Below are positions 10,606 to 22,498 of a stretch of 64,000 nt of DNA, one piece after another. This stretch comes from Lithospermum erythrorhizon (lineage: Eukaryota; Streptophyta; Magnoliopsida; Boraginales; Boraginaceae), in the NCBI GenBank assembly GCA_019722365.1, contig JADFUC010002243.1:168756-232755 (forward strand), read 5' to 3'. The notes under the pieces are model-generated. The model did no database searches, was not told the DNA's origin, and worked only from the letters and a program-made list of their open reading frames with translations. The position numbers and the translations under genes are program-made. Each line of letters starts with the position of its first letter. Position 1 is the stretch's first letter.

Positions 10606-11045
10606 TGGAGCTAAAGATACTAGACGCCAGGCAATTTTACCACTCCATATATTTGTACCCAAGATACTTTGTAGCCGAGGTACTTTTACTCCGAGATACT
10701 TTGGAAATGTAGATACTTAAAATTCTAGATACTTGTGAAATGATATTTGGCCGAGGTACTTTGTACCAGATACTTTGTAATTCGAGATACTTTGAAATTT
10801 AGATACCTTTGTAAAATTTAAATACTAGAATAGATACTTTTGTAGTTTAGATATTTGTACCGGTATATTTTAGTCGGTGATATTTGTATCTTAATGATAC
10901 TTTCAGAATGTAGACATTTAAAATTCTAGATATTTCAGTTTTACACTTTGTAGCCGAGATTTGTACCAGATACTTTGTAGTTTAGGATATTTGTACCAGA
11001 TACTTTGTAGAATGGATACTTCTGTGTTCTAGATACTAGAAGCCA
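10606..11045. repeat. Degenerate tandem array of gatactttgta motifs in the Tat 3' region
   Basis: The string (a)gatactttgtag/taccag and variants (gaggtactttgtacc, gatatttgtacc) recur more than fifteen times in 440 bp with spacing of roughly 15-30 bases. The array lies between the antisense ORF and the polypurine tract. Variable tandem arrays at this location are known in plant Tat/Ogre elements. A related agatactttatactc string also occurs at about 14047. Confidence 0.85.
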
Positions 11046-11499
11046 GTGGACACTTGCGTTTGCATACACAATACCTCTCCTTCTAACATTTTTTTTTATA
11101 TCACTCTGCAGATTGAGATGGTCACATTCACCGAAAGGATTGTCGGGGACGCCACTACTTGCGTATCTACGACGCCACTGACGATCGTACGTAACTCGCC
11201 GTATATACTCCTCTATTCAAGGTTGTTTAAACCATGGCCGCAGCCTTTCAAGAAGACCGAACACTACTGAACGGGCAATATGGACTCGTAATAAAGACTG
11301 AGAAAGTGGACAGACATCCGCCATCTTCTTTTATTCACTATCACACTACGACGTCTGGAAGATCCTCACAGATAAAATCGGATAGTCTCCAACGAAGTAA
11401 CTTGGGGTGATACTATCAATTTTGACGGGAATTTCGATATACAGCGGGCTATCGAACGTAATATGACATTTTTCAGATTAAAACTTTGAGTCGAGATAT

Positions 11500-13790
11500 A
11501 TGACGCCGTTGTGATAAGCTTCTTTGTACACGTATGATCGTGTTCCTAACGTTGTCCGGGCATTCAAGGAAATCTTGAGCCCCGCCACGAATACCTTATT
11601 TACTTCAGAGGGAGACATCTATATCACTTCTCAATATGTATCGTCGTGGTGTCTTCCTATACTGGGAGGCCTATTTGACGAGGTAATCCCGAAAAGCCTC
11701 GAGCTACCGATGTTGGACAAGGAAAAAATGCCCTTACCTAAGACTTGTAAATATTTATTTCATGCTTTTCATCTTGTCCAAAGAGACTGCCAAGGCTCTT
11801 TCAAGGACCGGATCCTACTTTGCAAGATTCCATCAAGACTATAGCCCTCCCAAGGAAGGAACAAAAGATGTGAGTAAAGGTCAATTTCTCACACATAATC
11901 CAACCTGAACTCCTGTGATAAGACCACGGTCTAATAAAGACAAGAAACTCCTTCTTTTGACCTCGATGCTCGAGATGACTCATTGGAGGAACTTACTCAC
12001 GTTTTTATATCTTGTTGGATTTGTGTTGCTCTTCCTAGAAACTAAAGGTTGCGTTTCGCCGAGGTATTTAAGATGGCCCGCTTCATGGCTGTGGTGTCGA
12101 GAGCAATTTCATAAAGACTGCTTTTATCGAGCATTTGGTCGAGGCTTAAATCTCTATCAGAAAGTCAACCTGGGACGCAAAGACAAGCTTTCCAATTCAT
12201 TACGTGTATAGCTGGATAGTTTCATACTTTGGCACACACTATACTACCCCCTCGTGATTGAGGGTCCACTTACATAAATACAGTCAAAGCGGCGTATGCT
12301 AGATATTATAAATGAGTTCGTATATAGGCTGCCAAACCAATCTCGTGATTCGTCTCTACCAACAAATTGGGAATTCAAGAACTCATGCTTTACCGACGAC
12401 GGGGCGAGAAACCATTGTAAGAAGTATCTTACTCTCGAAAGACAAATTTTGTCCCTTTTAAGAGTTGACAGAATTTAGATTTAACCTACAATCCACATCG
12501 CTGCCGGGCCAATTCGATTCTCATGACATTCCGGTACCCAATCAAGACGGTCAGCCGGCTCCCCATGTCATTGAGGATTTTCCGCCTATGCACTTTGACT
12601 GAACTAACCGAGAAGCTATTTTTCCATCTCATGAATCCAAGTTTCAGCTAGTTAAAGTTACTACTGGGTTTAAAGGAGATATGCCAAAGATTCACAATGG
12701 CATCCTGCTCATCCTCTTGTCATCAGAATGTTACGAAGGAATATGATCCGATCTAGCCTCAAATTCAATTGCTCTCTTATGGAAAGCAAGAGCCATCATT
12801 TAGGAATAGCCCTGTTCCCCACTTTACCCCTCACACAGCCTCTAGGACTCCCGAGGCAACCCCTCAAGTTTCTGCTGGAAAAAGGAAGGAGATATTCAGG
12901 AGGATTTAGGTGGATAGTGTCATCACCTAACTTCAAGTACGCAGACGGTAACCTGCAAGCCCACCAAAAGTACTTTCAGGGAGATTTTCTGCATCAATCC
13001 ACACAAACGAGCCTTTAGACGCAAGCAGGGCTTGCATGTAAAATCTTGTCTATCATTTCCCCTTGTGTTTACTTACTATATATATGTCCTTTATCCCATT
13101 GAGATCTTTTTTTTTTTTTTTTGCTTTGTTTGCGTATGGTGACTTGGAAATTCTTTCGGTCCTCAAAGTGATTTATTCAAATGATACGCCAAATCAAGAA
13201 GCAAATGAAAGCAACCTCTGTCTTTTGAAGTGGGTACAATTTGTTTCGAAAGCTAAGCCGTGATCGAATACCTGAAGGCCTGTGTGAAAAGTCGAGGTAG
13301 TCAAAAGGACATATTATCTATGCAAGATCAAGTCATGCTATTCAAGAGATTTAAGTATACCAAGAAGTCCAATTCGCTTCTTAGAAGAGACACTTTGAAC
13401 TTACTTTTCAAAGCGCATAATCTCTTCACGATGCACGCCTACGCTTAATCGCCGACGTTATCTTTTTTCACTCAAGCCACAATAAATTTTATCACAAATT
13501 GAAGCAGAATCAAAGATATAACAGAAGTCGCAGAAGAAATCACCAACAAATGCAAAGAGACTGACTGAGGAGAGAATTAACACTGTGGAAACAAGACCTT
13601 CATACCCTTCTTCATCAAGACAAGGAAGACCAACACTGCCACTGGAAGTATCAACCTCAAGAAAAACGCTCTACTGGCTGAAATCCGCGCCAATGAGCAA
13701 GTGATGATTTAAGAACGACTTCAATATATGATCAAAGACTTGGATGCTCAGAAGCAAGTGACTTGCATTTCAAAATCAATTTCTTTAGCC
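11500..13790 (+). pseudogene. Antisense ORF of the Tat element: plant-mobile-domain-like protein with coiled-coil tail
   Basis: This is transcribed opposite to gag-pol. The segment 11524-11844 contains CLPILGGLFDEVIPKSLEL and KTCKYLFHAFHL. After frame changes, about 11960-12100 has LEELTHVFISCWICVAL and FKMARFMAV, and about 12190 has FPIHYVYSWIVSYF. These resemble the plant mobile domain (aminotransferase-like domain) found in the host proteins MAIN and MAIL1 and in many transposable elements. The 3' end (about 13650-13770, NLKKNALLAEIRANEQVM, ERLQYMIKDLDAQKQ) looks like a coiled coil. Known biology: some plant Gypsy elements carry extra antisense ORFs after pol. The role here is unknown. At least five shifts or stops interrupt it. 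Confidence 0.65.
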
Positions 13791-14139
13791 TTTATGAATT
13801 TTGTAGGCTTCTTAGGGACTTTATTTTGTGCAATGACTTAATCTTGCTTTTATTAGCCAAACGCTTTATCATGTTAATAAATTATCCAGCCACTTCCTTC
13901 ATTTACGCCTTATCGCCATATTCTTGCAATGAATTTCTCTTGTGATGACCGGACTTGGGACTTCCAAGTCGCCTAATGCACTTTCAAGGAATTTTATCCA
14001 CAGATCAAGTCAAACGTAGTCTGCAAGCAAGATTTGGTTCGGGGGCCAGATACTTTATACTCATGCGGCCAGAGTATCTCGTTGATTTACCATCTCGCAC
14101 TCGAGGGGCTTTAAAGTTTAACCACTAATGTTAATCGAT

Positions 14140-14330
14140 AGCTGAGTTTAACGCTTACTACATACAATTCTCCGGTGATCTACCGCTTACCCACATGCAA
14201 TATCATTGGTGCGACCTAGCTAGCTTTAACCACACGCAATGCCATTGGCACCCAGCGCTTAACCACGCAATGTCACTAGTGGCTGCCGCACACGCTTATA
14301 CTCATGGCCGCAGTTTTCCGTCCCATGGAT
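14140..14330. repeat. Three-unit tandem repeat between integrase and antisense ORF
   Basis: The strings cttacccacatgcaatatcattgg, tttaaccacacgcaatgccattgg and cttaaccacgcaatgtcactagtgg follow one another with a period near 45-50 bases. They lie in the gap between the 3' ends of the convergent pol and antisense ORFs. Confidence 0.65.
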
Positions 14331-14351
14331 AATATATCTTCAAGAATGTAA

Positions 14352-15490
14352 TTAATGGACATCCCATCCTAACTCCATCTTCACCCACCATCTTTGCATG
14401 ATCCGGTTTACACCTCCGAATGACATACGGACCATCCCACTTTGGCTCAAATTTCTTCCCTTTTTACGCGATTTATCGGGTTCGACATATAGTACCATGT
14501 CACCAACTCGAAGGAGTCGACGGACTTTCTGTGTTATAACACTCTGAGATACGGATCGATAATACCAATCTTTGTTGCGCTGGCCCAACCTTCTTTCTTC
14601 ATCAAGAGAGCTCCAACCTCTTCCAACCTAAGGGCATTTTCCTCGAGCTGTTTCTATTCTCAAAGATGAATTTGACATTCTAACGGGAGAACAACTTCCA
14701 CACCATATACCAATGCATGGAGTCGATCATGGGTGGGTGTTCTATATGTTGTCCTATACCACGAGCTTCAATCATCTTCACAATCTCTCTTGGATTTATC
14801 GACACAACTTTCTTCAAGATATCGCATAAAGTTTTGTTGAAAGCTTCAACAACCCTAGCCCGAGGATAATACACGAGGAGTGAAACTTTTGAATTCAAAC
14901 TTTGACATAAGGTCGTAATCAAGCCGACATCGAATGATTCCCATTATCGCCATGGCATAACCGTAAGACACCATAACGATATAATGAAGTTTACTCGCAT
15001 GAATTTGGCCACTCTTCCCTGCCCATTTTTCAAGGGGCACCGCCTGCCTCCACTCGAGAAGTAACTGCTGGCCGCAAGTATGTAAACGTGTTCCGCCGAG
15101 ATTTTTATGCTCGGTCCAACCACGCCGTCCCCTACGCATCGAAAGCGCCAGCGAGGCAACGGTCGGGTGTAGCTGTTCCGCGTTATGGATGAAATTTGCG
15201 TGAAACCGATACGACATCTTTTAGCGTAATTCCCAGCGCCTTGACCATAGTTGGCCAATAGTATCCCATCCGCTTGATTTGGAACGAAGCTTACGCTGCA
15301 TCGACGAGCCGCCACATACACCGAATGAGCTTTTCCATTGACTGCGGTGCTCTTCCCAAGGCATCGAAGTAATACACCATCAAACGATCTTCTGAAGAGC
15401 GTCTCTTTGTACAGATAAACGAAATCCGACGTAACATCCGTCTTCTTTGAATTCTCATTAGGTAACTTTCCATATTGAAGGTAATCAATT
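14352..15490 (-). pseudogene. Tat integrase domain (frameshifted)
   Basis: From high to low coordinates there is an H2C2-region remnant (about 15490-15230), then RFHANFIHNAEQLHPTVASL (15210-15140) corresponding to the conserved post-zinc segment. The catalytic core follows, split over two frames (VGPSIKISAEHVYILAAS around 15110, QAVPLEKW around 15030). Next comes VEAFNKTLCDILKKVVS (14850-14790), the region around the last catalytic Glu. The C-terminal part (14588-14352) has VGDMVLY and a W-rich end. No chromodomain is seen, as expected outside the chromoviruses. Integrase joins the cDNA ends to host DNA. The frame breaks at least four times. Confidence 0.8.
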
Positions 15491-15889
15491 AAAGGTTGTC
15501 TCCAATCTTCATCAATTCAGATGGTACGAATCTAATTTTACCCATTCGTAAGCATCTTCTCTATTTTCTAACATAGGTGGTAATGGTAATCTACTTTGAC
15601 ATACTGATCCGAATCTCCTCTCAATGTGACACGCTAACGCAGGCCAAAGCTTGCTAAAGAATCGTTTGCTTTGTTCAACAATCTCTAACATGTCTAAATA
15701 GAGAAGTCTTCAATTGATTCCATGAGTTTCAAATAAGGTAGTCGTAATATGGTATCAACTCGGCTTTTACCCTCATAATCCCAAGGAGTCAAGCCATTTA
15801 CTACTAAGTGAAAGTCACCATAAACTTTCAACTGCACGAGTCTCATTTCCACCTCGATTTAAAGTCCTAACATTAAGGCTTGATATTCT

Positions 15890-16460
15890 GCCACATTGTA
15901 TGAATATTTATTACTTAACGAGAATGAATATGGGGAGCATATCTGTTCAGTGTTACGAAAACAACCTGTGCCTCCAAACATCCTGCCAACCCCGCACTGC
16001 TAAAGACATCTTTCCATGGCGGTAGAATTTCGATCACCATCACATCCTCATCTCGTAATTCATCAGAGAGTTCATATTCAGCTGGTATGGGATGATCTGC
16101 TAAGAAGTCTGCCAAAACTTGCCCCTAACAAATTTTCTCAGTAATATTATATGATTTCAAATTGTTGGATTCGAGGTACCACTCACAACCGATCTCGATA
16201 CATTGTGTTTCGACATAACATATTTGATTGATTTGCTTTTGAGATTAAACGACGCATGAGCTTCTGAAAGTAATGTTTTGGATTGCAAAATGAGGCCAGA
16301 CACAATCCTCAATCGGGAGCATACCACTTACCTGTGTCATCATCCGACTTAGATAAGATAACGTATTCTCCTTTCCCCGCCTGCTCTTCTTGTGCGAGTA
16401 ATGCCCCCACCGATCGTTCCTGCGCTGCAACGTAAAGGATTAGTGGTTTTCCTGGAGCGC
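15890..16460 (-). pseudogene. Tat RNase H domain (frameshifted)
   Basis: The segment 16430-16245 reads GKENTLSYLSRMM and IEDCVWPHFAIQ, matching the connection/RNase H region of Gypsy pol that normally reads YYLSR and LALVFAIQ. The segment 16115-15915 reads MADFLADHPIP and PPWKDVF, the tether and start of a second RNase H unit, where ADFLADHPI is a hallmark of Tat-type elements. The domain degrades the RNA strand during reverse transcription. Confidence 0.8.
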
Positions 16461-16599
16461 GCAACAACACCGGGCGGTTTCTACGAGGTATGATGATACT
16501 TCATGAAAGCATTACTGCATGCTTCATCCCAATTAAACAAAGTCCCTTTCTTCATCAATCGACTGAAAGGTTGACATCTCCTCAGAGTTGAATGAAACG

Positions 16600-17320
16600 C
16601 ACGGCGTAAAGACAACTTCCTTGTAAACTTGAGCTCGTGATATCATGAGGTTCCGGCATGTCAAGGATGGCATCAATCTTTGGTCAGTCATCTCGATACC
16701 CAAAGTATCTAACTATGAAGCCTAGAAACTTCTCCTTTAGGTTACACCAAAAGCACACTTCTCGTAGGATTCATATCTTGAGTTGATAGCCGAAGTCTTC
16801 CAAACACTACTCGAGATCGATACATGGTATTCCCTTGCTTCGATTTCACAACCAAATCCTCATCGATTTAGCACTCTCTCAACATTCTTACGGAGCAGTC
16901 ACAAATATTTTTCAGACATACGTACGTTGCTCCAAAGATTCTTCAAGCCAAATGGCATCACTTTTGTAACAATATATAAATTTTGGGAGTTCAAAAGAAG
17001 TTAACTCTCATCTTCCGCGCCATTCAATTTGGTTATACCCGTAAGAATCATCATTGCTTCATGCCCAGTTGTCGCATCAATCATTTACTCGGGTATAGAC
17101 AAAGGAAAATCATCTTTTGGACACGCTTGATTGAGATCTCTGAAGTCAACGCAAACTCGTATTTTTCCATTCTTCTTCTTTACAGGAACTATGTTGGACA
17201 ACCAAGTCGGATAATTCACCTCCGGATAAACCGCATCGATCACTTATTTACTTCAACAATTGCCGTGGGACCAACTCGACTTAAATCTTTCTTTGAGCTT
17301 CTCCGCTTGATTACCTAACC
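16600..17320 (-). pseudogene. Tat reverse transcriptase domain (frameshifted)
   Basis: Minus-strand reading of 17230-17095 gives WLSNIVPVKKKNGKIRVCVD followed by FRDLNQACPKDDFPL-type residues, the canonical N-terminal RT motif of Gypsy elements. Further on, about 16960-16680 contains the region around the ASFGLKN-type segment and a LGFIVRYFG-like motif. The YVDD box region (about 16830-16880) is too altered to read. RT makes cDNA in the virus-like particle. Confidence 0.75.
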
Positions 17321-17329
17321 CTTTCTTTA

Positions 17330-18480
17330 CAAATAGATGATGAATTGCCATCTTTTGATCCAAACTGTATCTCGCAGTTCATGCAAACACGCTCGAAACT
17401 CACTAGAAAGATCCACGCACTTTTTCCCTCCTCCTCAGCTTAAAGTGAGCCGATATATACCGTCCGTGCCTGCTAATTTCTTTTCACCATCACGGACTTT
17501 ACACCTTCTCAAATGTCGATGGGCCTCTTCGGCGGCCCTCTCTATGGTTTCGGCTGCCATTTGGACATGGAGTGAGGATCCAACACTCTCTCGTGTTCTT
17601 TTGAGAAGGGGCTCTTTGCTTCTCGCTTTACCCTCCAAAGGATGCAATGCACTCTTTGGGGCCATATTGCTGCATATGTATTTTCATCCCCACCTTCTGA
17701 ATTCTTCAACACTTTTGTTCCTTTCTACCTATCAAACACTGTAGCCCTTTCTTCTAAATTATCCCAACCTCTCAAATACAGACTGCTTTTTGATTGTTGC
17801 TCCCCAACCTTTGAATACGTACTGGGCCGTTGGGGTGATGCTCCACCTTTGAAAATCGACTGTGCCTATTTAATCCATTGCTCAGGTATCGGTATGACAT
17901 CTCAACTCGACGCAGATACCTCAAAGCTTGTTTCGAGAGACATCTTCTTCTTCGAAATGTAGTTATTGTTTGCTCTCTCTTGATAGCAATTCTAATTGTG
18001 AGGAGGTAGTGTATATTCCGAAGCCTCGCATGCTGGCTTACGGCGATCTCATCCTAAGTATTTTCGAGTCTCATCAGGCCGCACTTTTCGCCGGTCAATT
18101 CTCGAGGTAGCTTCCCATCACTCATCCTTGGATTCATACCCAAGTTTTGACCAAGAGGTCATATGACTTCGATCCCAACATCACATTTTTTGGTAGAGTT
18201 TCCACCTCTCCATGCTCTGTCACTTGTCCATCAATAGGGGCGACAAATCCTTCTAAGGCTTTGTAGCGGAGCTCATTTTCATTCTCATGATGTGAGGCTT
18301 TAAACTCTTTAAAACCTGTAGAGGACCTCAGCTGCATTCTTCTCTTCAAGATTCTTGACGTAAAACCCAATCATCGAACTCTAACATCTTCTTTCACTTC
18401 TTTCCTTTCGCTTCTGATCTTTAGCAACTTCTTCTTTTGATGGCTCATCGAATTCCTTTATTCTTCCGGATGTAATATTT
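17330..18480 (-). pseudogene. Tat protease-to-RT linker region
   Basis: This lies between gag and RT, where the aspartic protease is expected. Minus-strand fragments such as ALEGFVAPIDGQV and VMLGSKSYDLLVKTWV (18280-18134) correspond to the protease-linker part of Tat pol. The D(S/T)G active site is not readable because of indels. The assignment rests on order and weak matches. Confidence 0.5.
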
Positions 18481-19399
18481 GCATCCGCGTTGTGATTCAA
18501 AGCTCTGTGAATGCTATCATCGGGCCTTTAATCGCCCTCAACTCCATCTTTGCTATATTCCAAGTATCAAGTAAGCCGGTATGAACAACGCTATTTTGAG
18601 TGTATCCATGGTCGCCCAAGCAAAGACGTTGTAGTGGTCTTCAGACGATGACATGAAACCACGAGGTTGAACTCCATATCTCCTATGGATAAAGGTAGGG
18701 GTAACTTCCTACGCCTCCTTGGCCTCCTTGGTCAGTTCTCAATCATAAGCTTCCATTCCTGTTGCATTCCTCAATCGAAACACCAATTATCTTGAGGGTC
18801 TTCAATGGTAAAATATTTACCGCCGATCCTCCATCAATTAAGATTCGACTGACTCTCTCTTCACGTATGTACCCAGATACATACAGAGGTCGGTTATGGT
18901 CAGCATTGCCAAGAAGCAAATCCTTCGCTGAACGCCAGAAACGACATTTTTCTTCATCCGCCTGAGGTGTGTTTCTTCTTTTGGATTCTTTCTTTGAAGA
19001 GGTTCCTTCCTCTTCTCAGAAACATGGTGACAAGATTCATACCCATTATTCCCCCAAAACCTCTCATGAATGAAGTCTCTCAAAGTGATTGGGGATGGTC
19101 TTTTCAGCAGTTAATCGCCCAACTTCGCAAGGTACCAACGGATGGCAAGTCAACAATCTTCTATTGAAATGCTTCAACCGCCTTATCTTTTTGGTAAAGT
19201 TTGTCTCGATTCTTACTTGGAATGACGCTTTCTTTCTCGCAAACCGTAGTCCATTCTTCCTCCCTCAAGGCCTGGCTCAGCCCCGAACTAAGACCCCTTC
19301 TTGTCCGGACGAGCATGGTTACTCTCCTTTTAGATTCCGTAATAAATGGTACGGGTACATCCTCATGAACATTACCGCTTATCGGATCCATACTTCCAA

Positions 19400-20260
19400 A
19401 CCTATGTTACTTGATTAGTAACCTTCTCTTCCTCGAGGAGTATCCTTCCTTGTCGAGCTAATTCCATTACCTTGTCCTTGAAGACAAAACACTTCTCAAT
19501 AGGATGACCAACTAGACGGTGATATTTGCAGTAATTCGGATCTTTGGTCTTTCCAGCTTCATCTGGACGCTTCATTTCCGGCAATTCTATCATCTTCTCT
19601 TTGATCATGTCATCAAACATCTCCGCAGACATCGACTTCAAGAAAGGATGTTTCGCAATTCCTTCAACGATACCCTCATTTTATCTTTCGGAAGGCCTTC
19701 TCCTTCCTTCTTCTTAGACTTAACCGAGAACTTCACCGAGGAGGAAGCAATTGCCAGAGCCTCCTGCTTACCATCATCCCTTGCTAAACCCTTTCCACCT
19801 TTCTTGACTTCAAATTTGTCTTTGGTCCTTCGAACATCTTGGGCAGCAAGTCATGCTCTGTTCTAATACTAAGCTCCATGTCATGAGCTCAGGCCAACTC
19901 CTCAAATGGCTCGGTTTGATCCTCTCAAGGATGTAATCGGAGTCCCAATGCATGCCTTGGAATACACATGTCAATTGCGTATTTCACACAAACGGTCTTT
20001 GCAAATTAAACTCAAATTCCTCCAACGATTAATGAAATCAAGAATGTGCTCTTTCTTTAGCTGCTTGTGAGTTCTATCATGCCGATGGCACGATTTAGTG
20101 CTATATAGAATCTATTAAGGAATTCATTTTCCAACTGCTACTAGTCGTCGATAGAACCTCGGTTCCAACTCGAACCAATCAAAATGTATTTCCTTCAAGT
20201 GAGCCGAACAAATTGTTTCACCGTATAAATACCATCTGCTCTCGTATTATTGAAGTTTCT
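19400..20260 (-). pseudogene. Tat gag (capsid and zinc knuckle)
   Basis: Minus-strand 20225-19950 reads in shifted frames QFVGSLEGNTFDWFELEP, then QLENEFLNRFY, GMIELTS and DFINRW, the retrotransposon gag capsid signature of Tat-type elements. Downstream, 19641-19402 reads DPNYCKYHRLVGHPIEKCFV, the CX2HX4-5HX3C-type knuckle specific to this group, followed by KDKVMELARQGRILL. Gag builds the virus-like particle and binds the genomic RNA. Several indels separate the parts. Confidence 0.85.
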
Positions 20261-20769
20261 ACTTAAATGAGCAAATATGTTGTTTGGGATTTCCATTTAT
20301 CAAACTGTTGGAATTTCGTGGTCGACAACTACTTGGCATCTTCATTATTTCAATAAAACAGTATATGGTTTAACATAAGCATACGGTTCGGGGATCTTCT
20401 AGCTTGTCCTCGACGTCCCCAATGAATAACTCCCTAAGTTGATTCATGTGGATGTTCTATCACGAGATCTCGAATGTTTATTCAATTCGACTTGTTCCTC
20501 TCAGAGCTTTCTCTGGGACCTCTTTAAATGATGTGCTTTCAAACATGCATTGGTTCTGCTTTCTCTCTTCACCGGTTGGTTGCAACCTTCTCCATGACAT
20601 GAGATCTTAGCATCTTGGCTTTCAATATACTTAGTAAAGCCCCTCCAGTCTCGTGTTGATGACTTGTTCTTCTAAGTTCAAAGAGGTTGTCATCATTACG
20701 GGAGTATAGGGATCAGTAGCGTCTTCATGCACGAGATACTTTGATTGCAAATTCGATTTGGTGAGACGT

Positions 20770-21131
20770 TGGTGCTCTAACCATCGCTTTCACATCTAAT
20801 CGCTAGCTCGACCGCACGAGTCGAGTCGGCAGAAAGGATCTGCACGCAGTCTTCGTCATGGATGTCATGTCTCCCCTGTACCGGGCTGGCTTCAACAATT
20901 GAATCATCCTTCAAGGGATTGACCCAATTGAGTCTCTGGTTAGAAGATTCGCAACCCCGCTTATCGTAAGCTCGACACGTCAAGGCCAACCTCTACACCA
21001 ATGAGGAGCTCAAGCAGATGTTGAATGAGGGAAGCTCGGAAGTATCAATCTTCCGAGTCATATGGAATTCGAGTATACTTGAACCTAAGCTTCTAGATGA
21101 GAGGGTAGAGATGGTCCCACTGCGCTAAATT
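20770..21131 (-). other. Tat leader and N-terminal gag region
   Basis: This lies between the 5' LTR and the capsid region. A minus-strand open stretch (20989-20777) has no recognisable domain. The bases just inside the LTR, AATTTAGCGCAGTGGGACC on the minus strand, are where the primer-binding site should be, but I cannot match them to a particular tRNA. Confidence 0.4.
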
Positions 21132-22119
21132 TGTAACGACAAATTTCCTTAAAAGTCCAAGACAAGTGAACAAATGCTGCAAAGAAATGTTATTGATACG
21201 ATTTGAGCATAATCTCTATTTATTCCTTCCTCGATTTTGTAACGACAATTCTTAGAGTCCAAGACAAGTGAATGTGCCGTTGCAAAGAAATGTTATCGAT
21301 ATGATTCGAGTACAATTCTATTTATTCTCCGATTCTACTTCACTATACCGCCAAGCGGCCTTAGCAATTGCTCTTTTGAGCTTTGATTATCAACACTTGT
21401 AACTTCGAACACTCAAGTCAGACACTTCAATTCAAGGGCTCAATAGCTCGATCTTGAACCCCGAATGTTCAACGCTGATGTTTGGAAGATTAAAGATTAA
21501 TGTTTGAATGTTTGAAGATTCAAAGGCTGGCTGTTTGAATGTTCGATGCAACTTGAATGTTGGTATTTATAGCTTCTCCATTCCATGTTCTTTCTTCTTC
21601 TACTTGCCTTCTTTAAAATTAATTTCCATCCCTAAATGAATGGTAAACGCTTCCGCTTATGTGCATTATTAGGTTTATAGGCTCGATTTGGGTCATTTCT
21701 TCGATTGGCTGTTTTAGTTCGTTGGTCTCGCTTGAACTTGGACTTCGACGGGTCTCTGCTGATTCTTCCGAGCAATTATTTTCCAACATAATTAAAGAAT
21801 AATTACATGATTTTGTCTGATAAAATATATCTTTTGTTATTTATTTAGAAGATATAATTATCCAACTCTTTTAATTATTTCCATATGTTTATTTGGGAGA
21901 AATAACTATTTATTATGATCCAATTTCTCATATGTCGGACTATAATTTGACGATCCAATTTTCAATACAGCAATTTATAATTTGATAATAAACGCCACAT
22001 GTAAATATTTAATTCCGCATTTATTTAATTAATGCAAATTTCAATATATAACTTATCAATCGAACTTGGGCTAATTACTTTTAACGCGAGATTTTATCAA
22101 TAAATTTCCTATCAACAGT
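21132..22119 (-). repeat. 5' LTR of the Tat element
   Basis: Partner of 7560-8562. It starts TGTTGATAGGAAATTT on the minus strand at 22119 and ends AAATTTGTCGTTACA at 21132, giving the TG...CA ends of an LTR. It carries the same roughly 100-bp tandem duplication at its U5 end (21132-21238 and 21239-21333). Confidence 0.9.
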
Positions 22120-22189
22120 GTATCGCGCCCAATATCGCAGGACCCGTCTGTCTGCCAGCTCTACTAGGTCAAGCTTAAACATTATAACT

Positions 22190-22498
22190 TTATAAGAGAA
22201 TAGTGACATTACATAAGAGAGTAGTCAAATAAAGTTAATCTCGATAGATACTCCAAATCTAATGATTTATCCATTCATCATTAATTCCTACCAATTTCAA
22301 AACTTTTAATGATTATCCTAAAATTTCGGAAAATCCGTATCCGATCGGATGCTGTCGGATTCAAAATCGAATTCCGGCCATCAACAAAAACCGGCGGTTC
22401 GGTCTTTTAAGTGATTATATTCAAATACCTAATTGTTTATAGTATTTATCTACTGCTTTTGATAGTTATTTTCTAATATTTCATATCAACTTGGAAGC
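22190..22498 (+). promoter_or_regulatory. 5' flank of kelch copy C
   Basis: Homologous to 1811-2174 upstream of copy B. The gaatagtgacattacataagagagtagtc motif (about 22199-22227) comes before the GC-rich shared block here but after it in copy B. The final block atttcatatcaacttggaagc abuts the ATG. Tat LTR sequence ends only about 70 bp upstream, so the element sits close to this gene's promoter. Confidence 0.6.

Larger units (their letters stand above)
7560..22119 (-). mobile_element. Full-length Ty3/Gypsy element of Tat type, minus strand
   Basis: Two directly repeated LTRs of about 1 kb (7560-8562, 21132-22119) bracket 12.6 kb. Minus-strand order from the right is gag, protease region, reverse transcriptase, RNase H, integrase, the usual Gypsy order. 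Then comes an unusually long 5.8-kb tail with a plus-strand ORF and tandem repeats before the polypurine tract. The size, the CKYHR-type gag knuckle and the extra antisense ORF after integrase are features described for the Tat/Ogre/Retand group. All ORFs carry indels. No clear 5-bp target duplication is visible (ccgag left, gtgta right), so a flank may have been rearranged. Confidence 0.9.
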
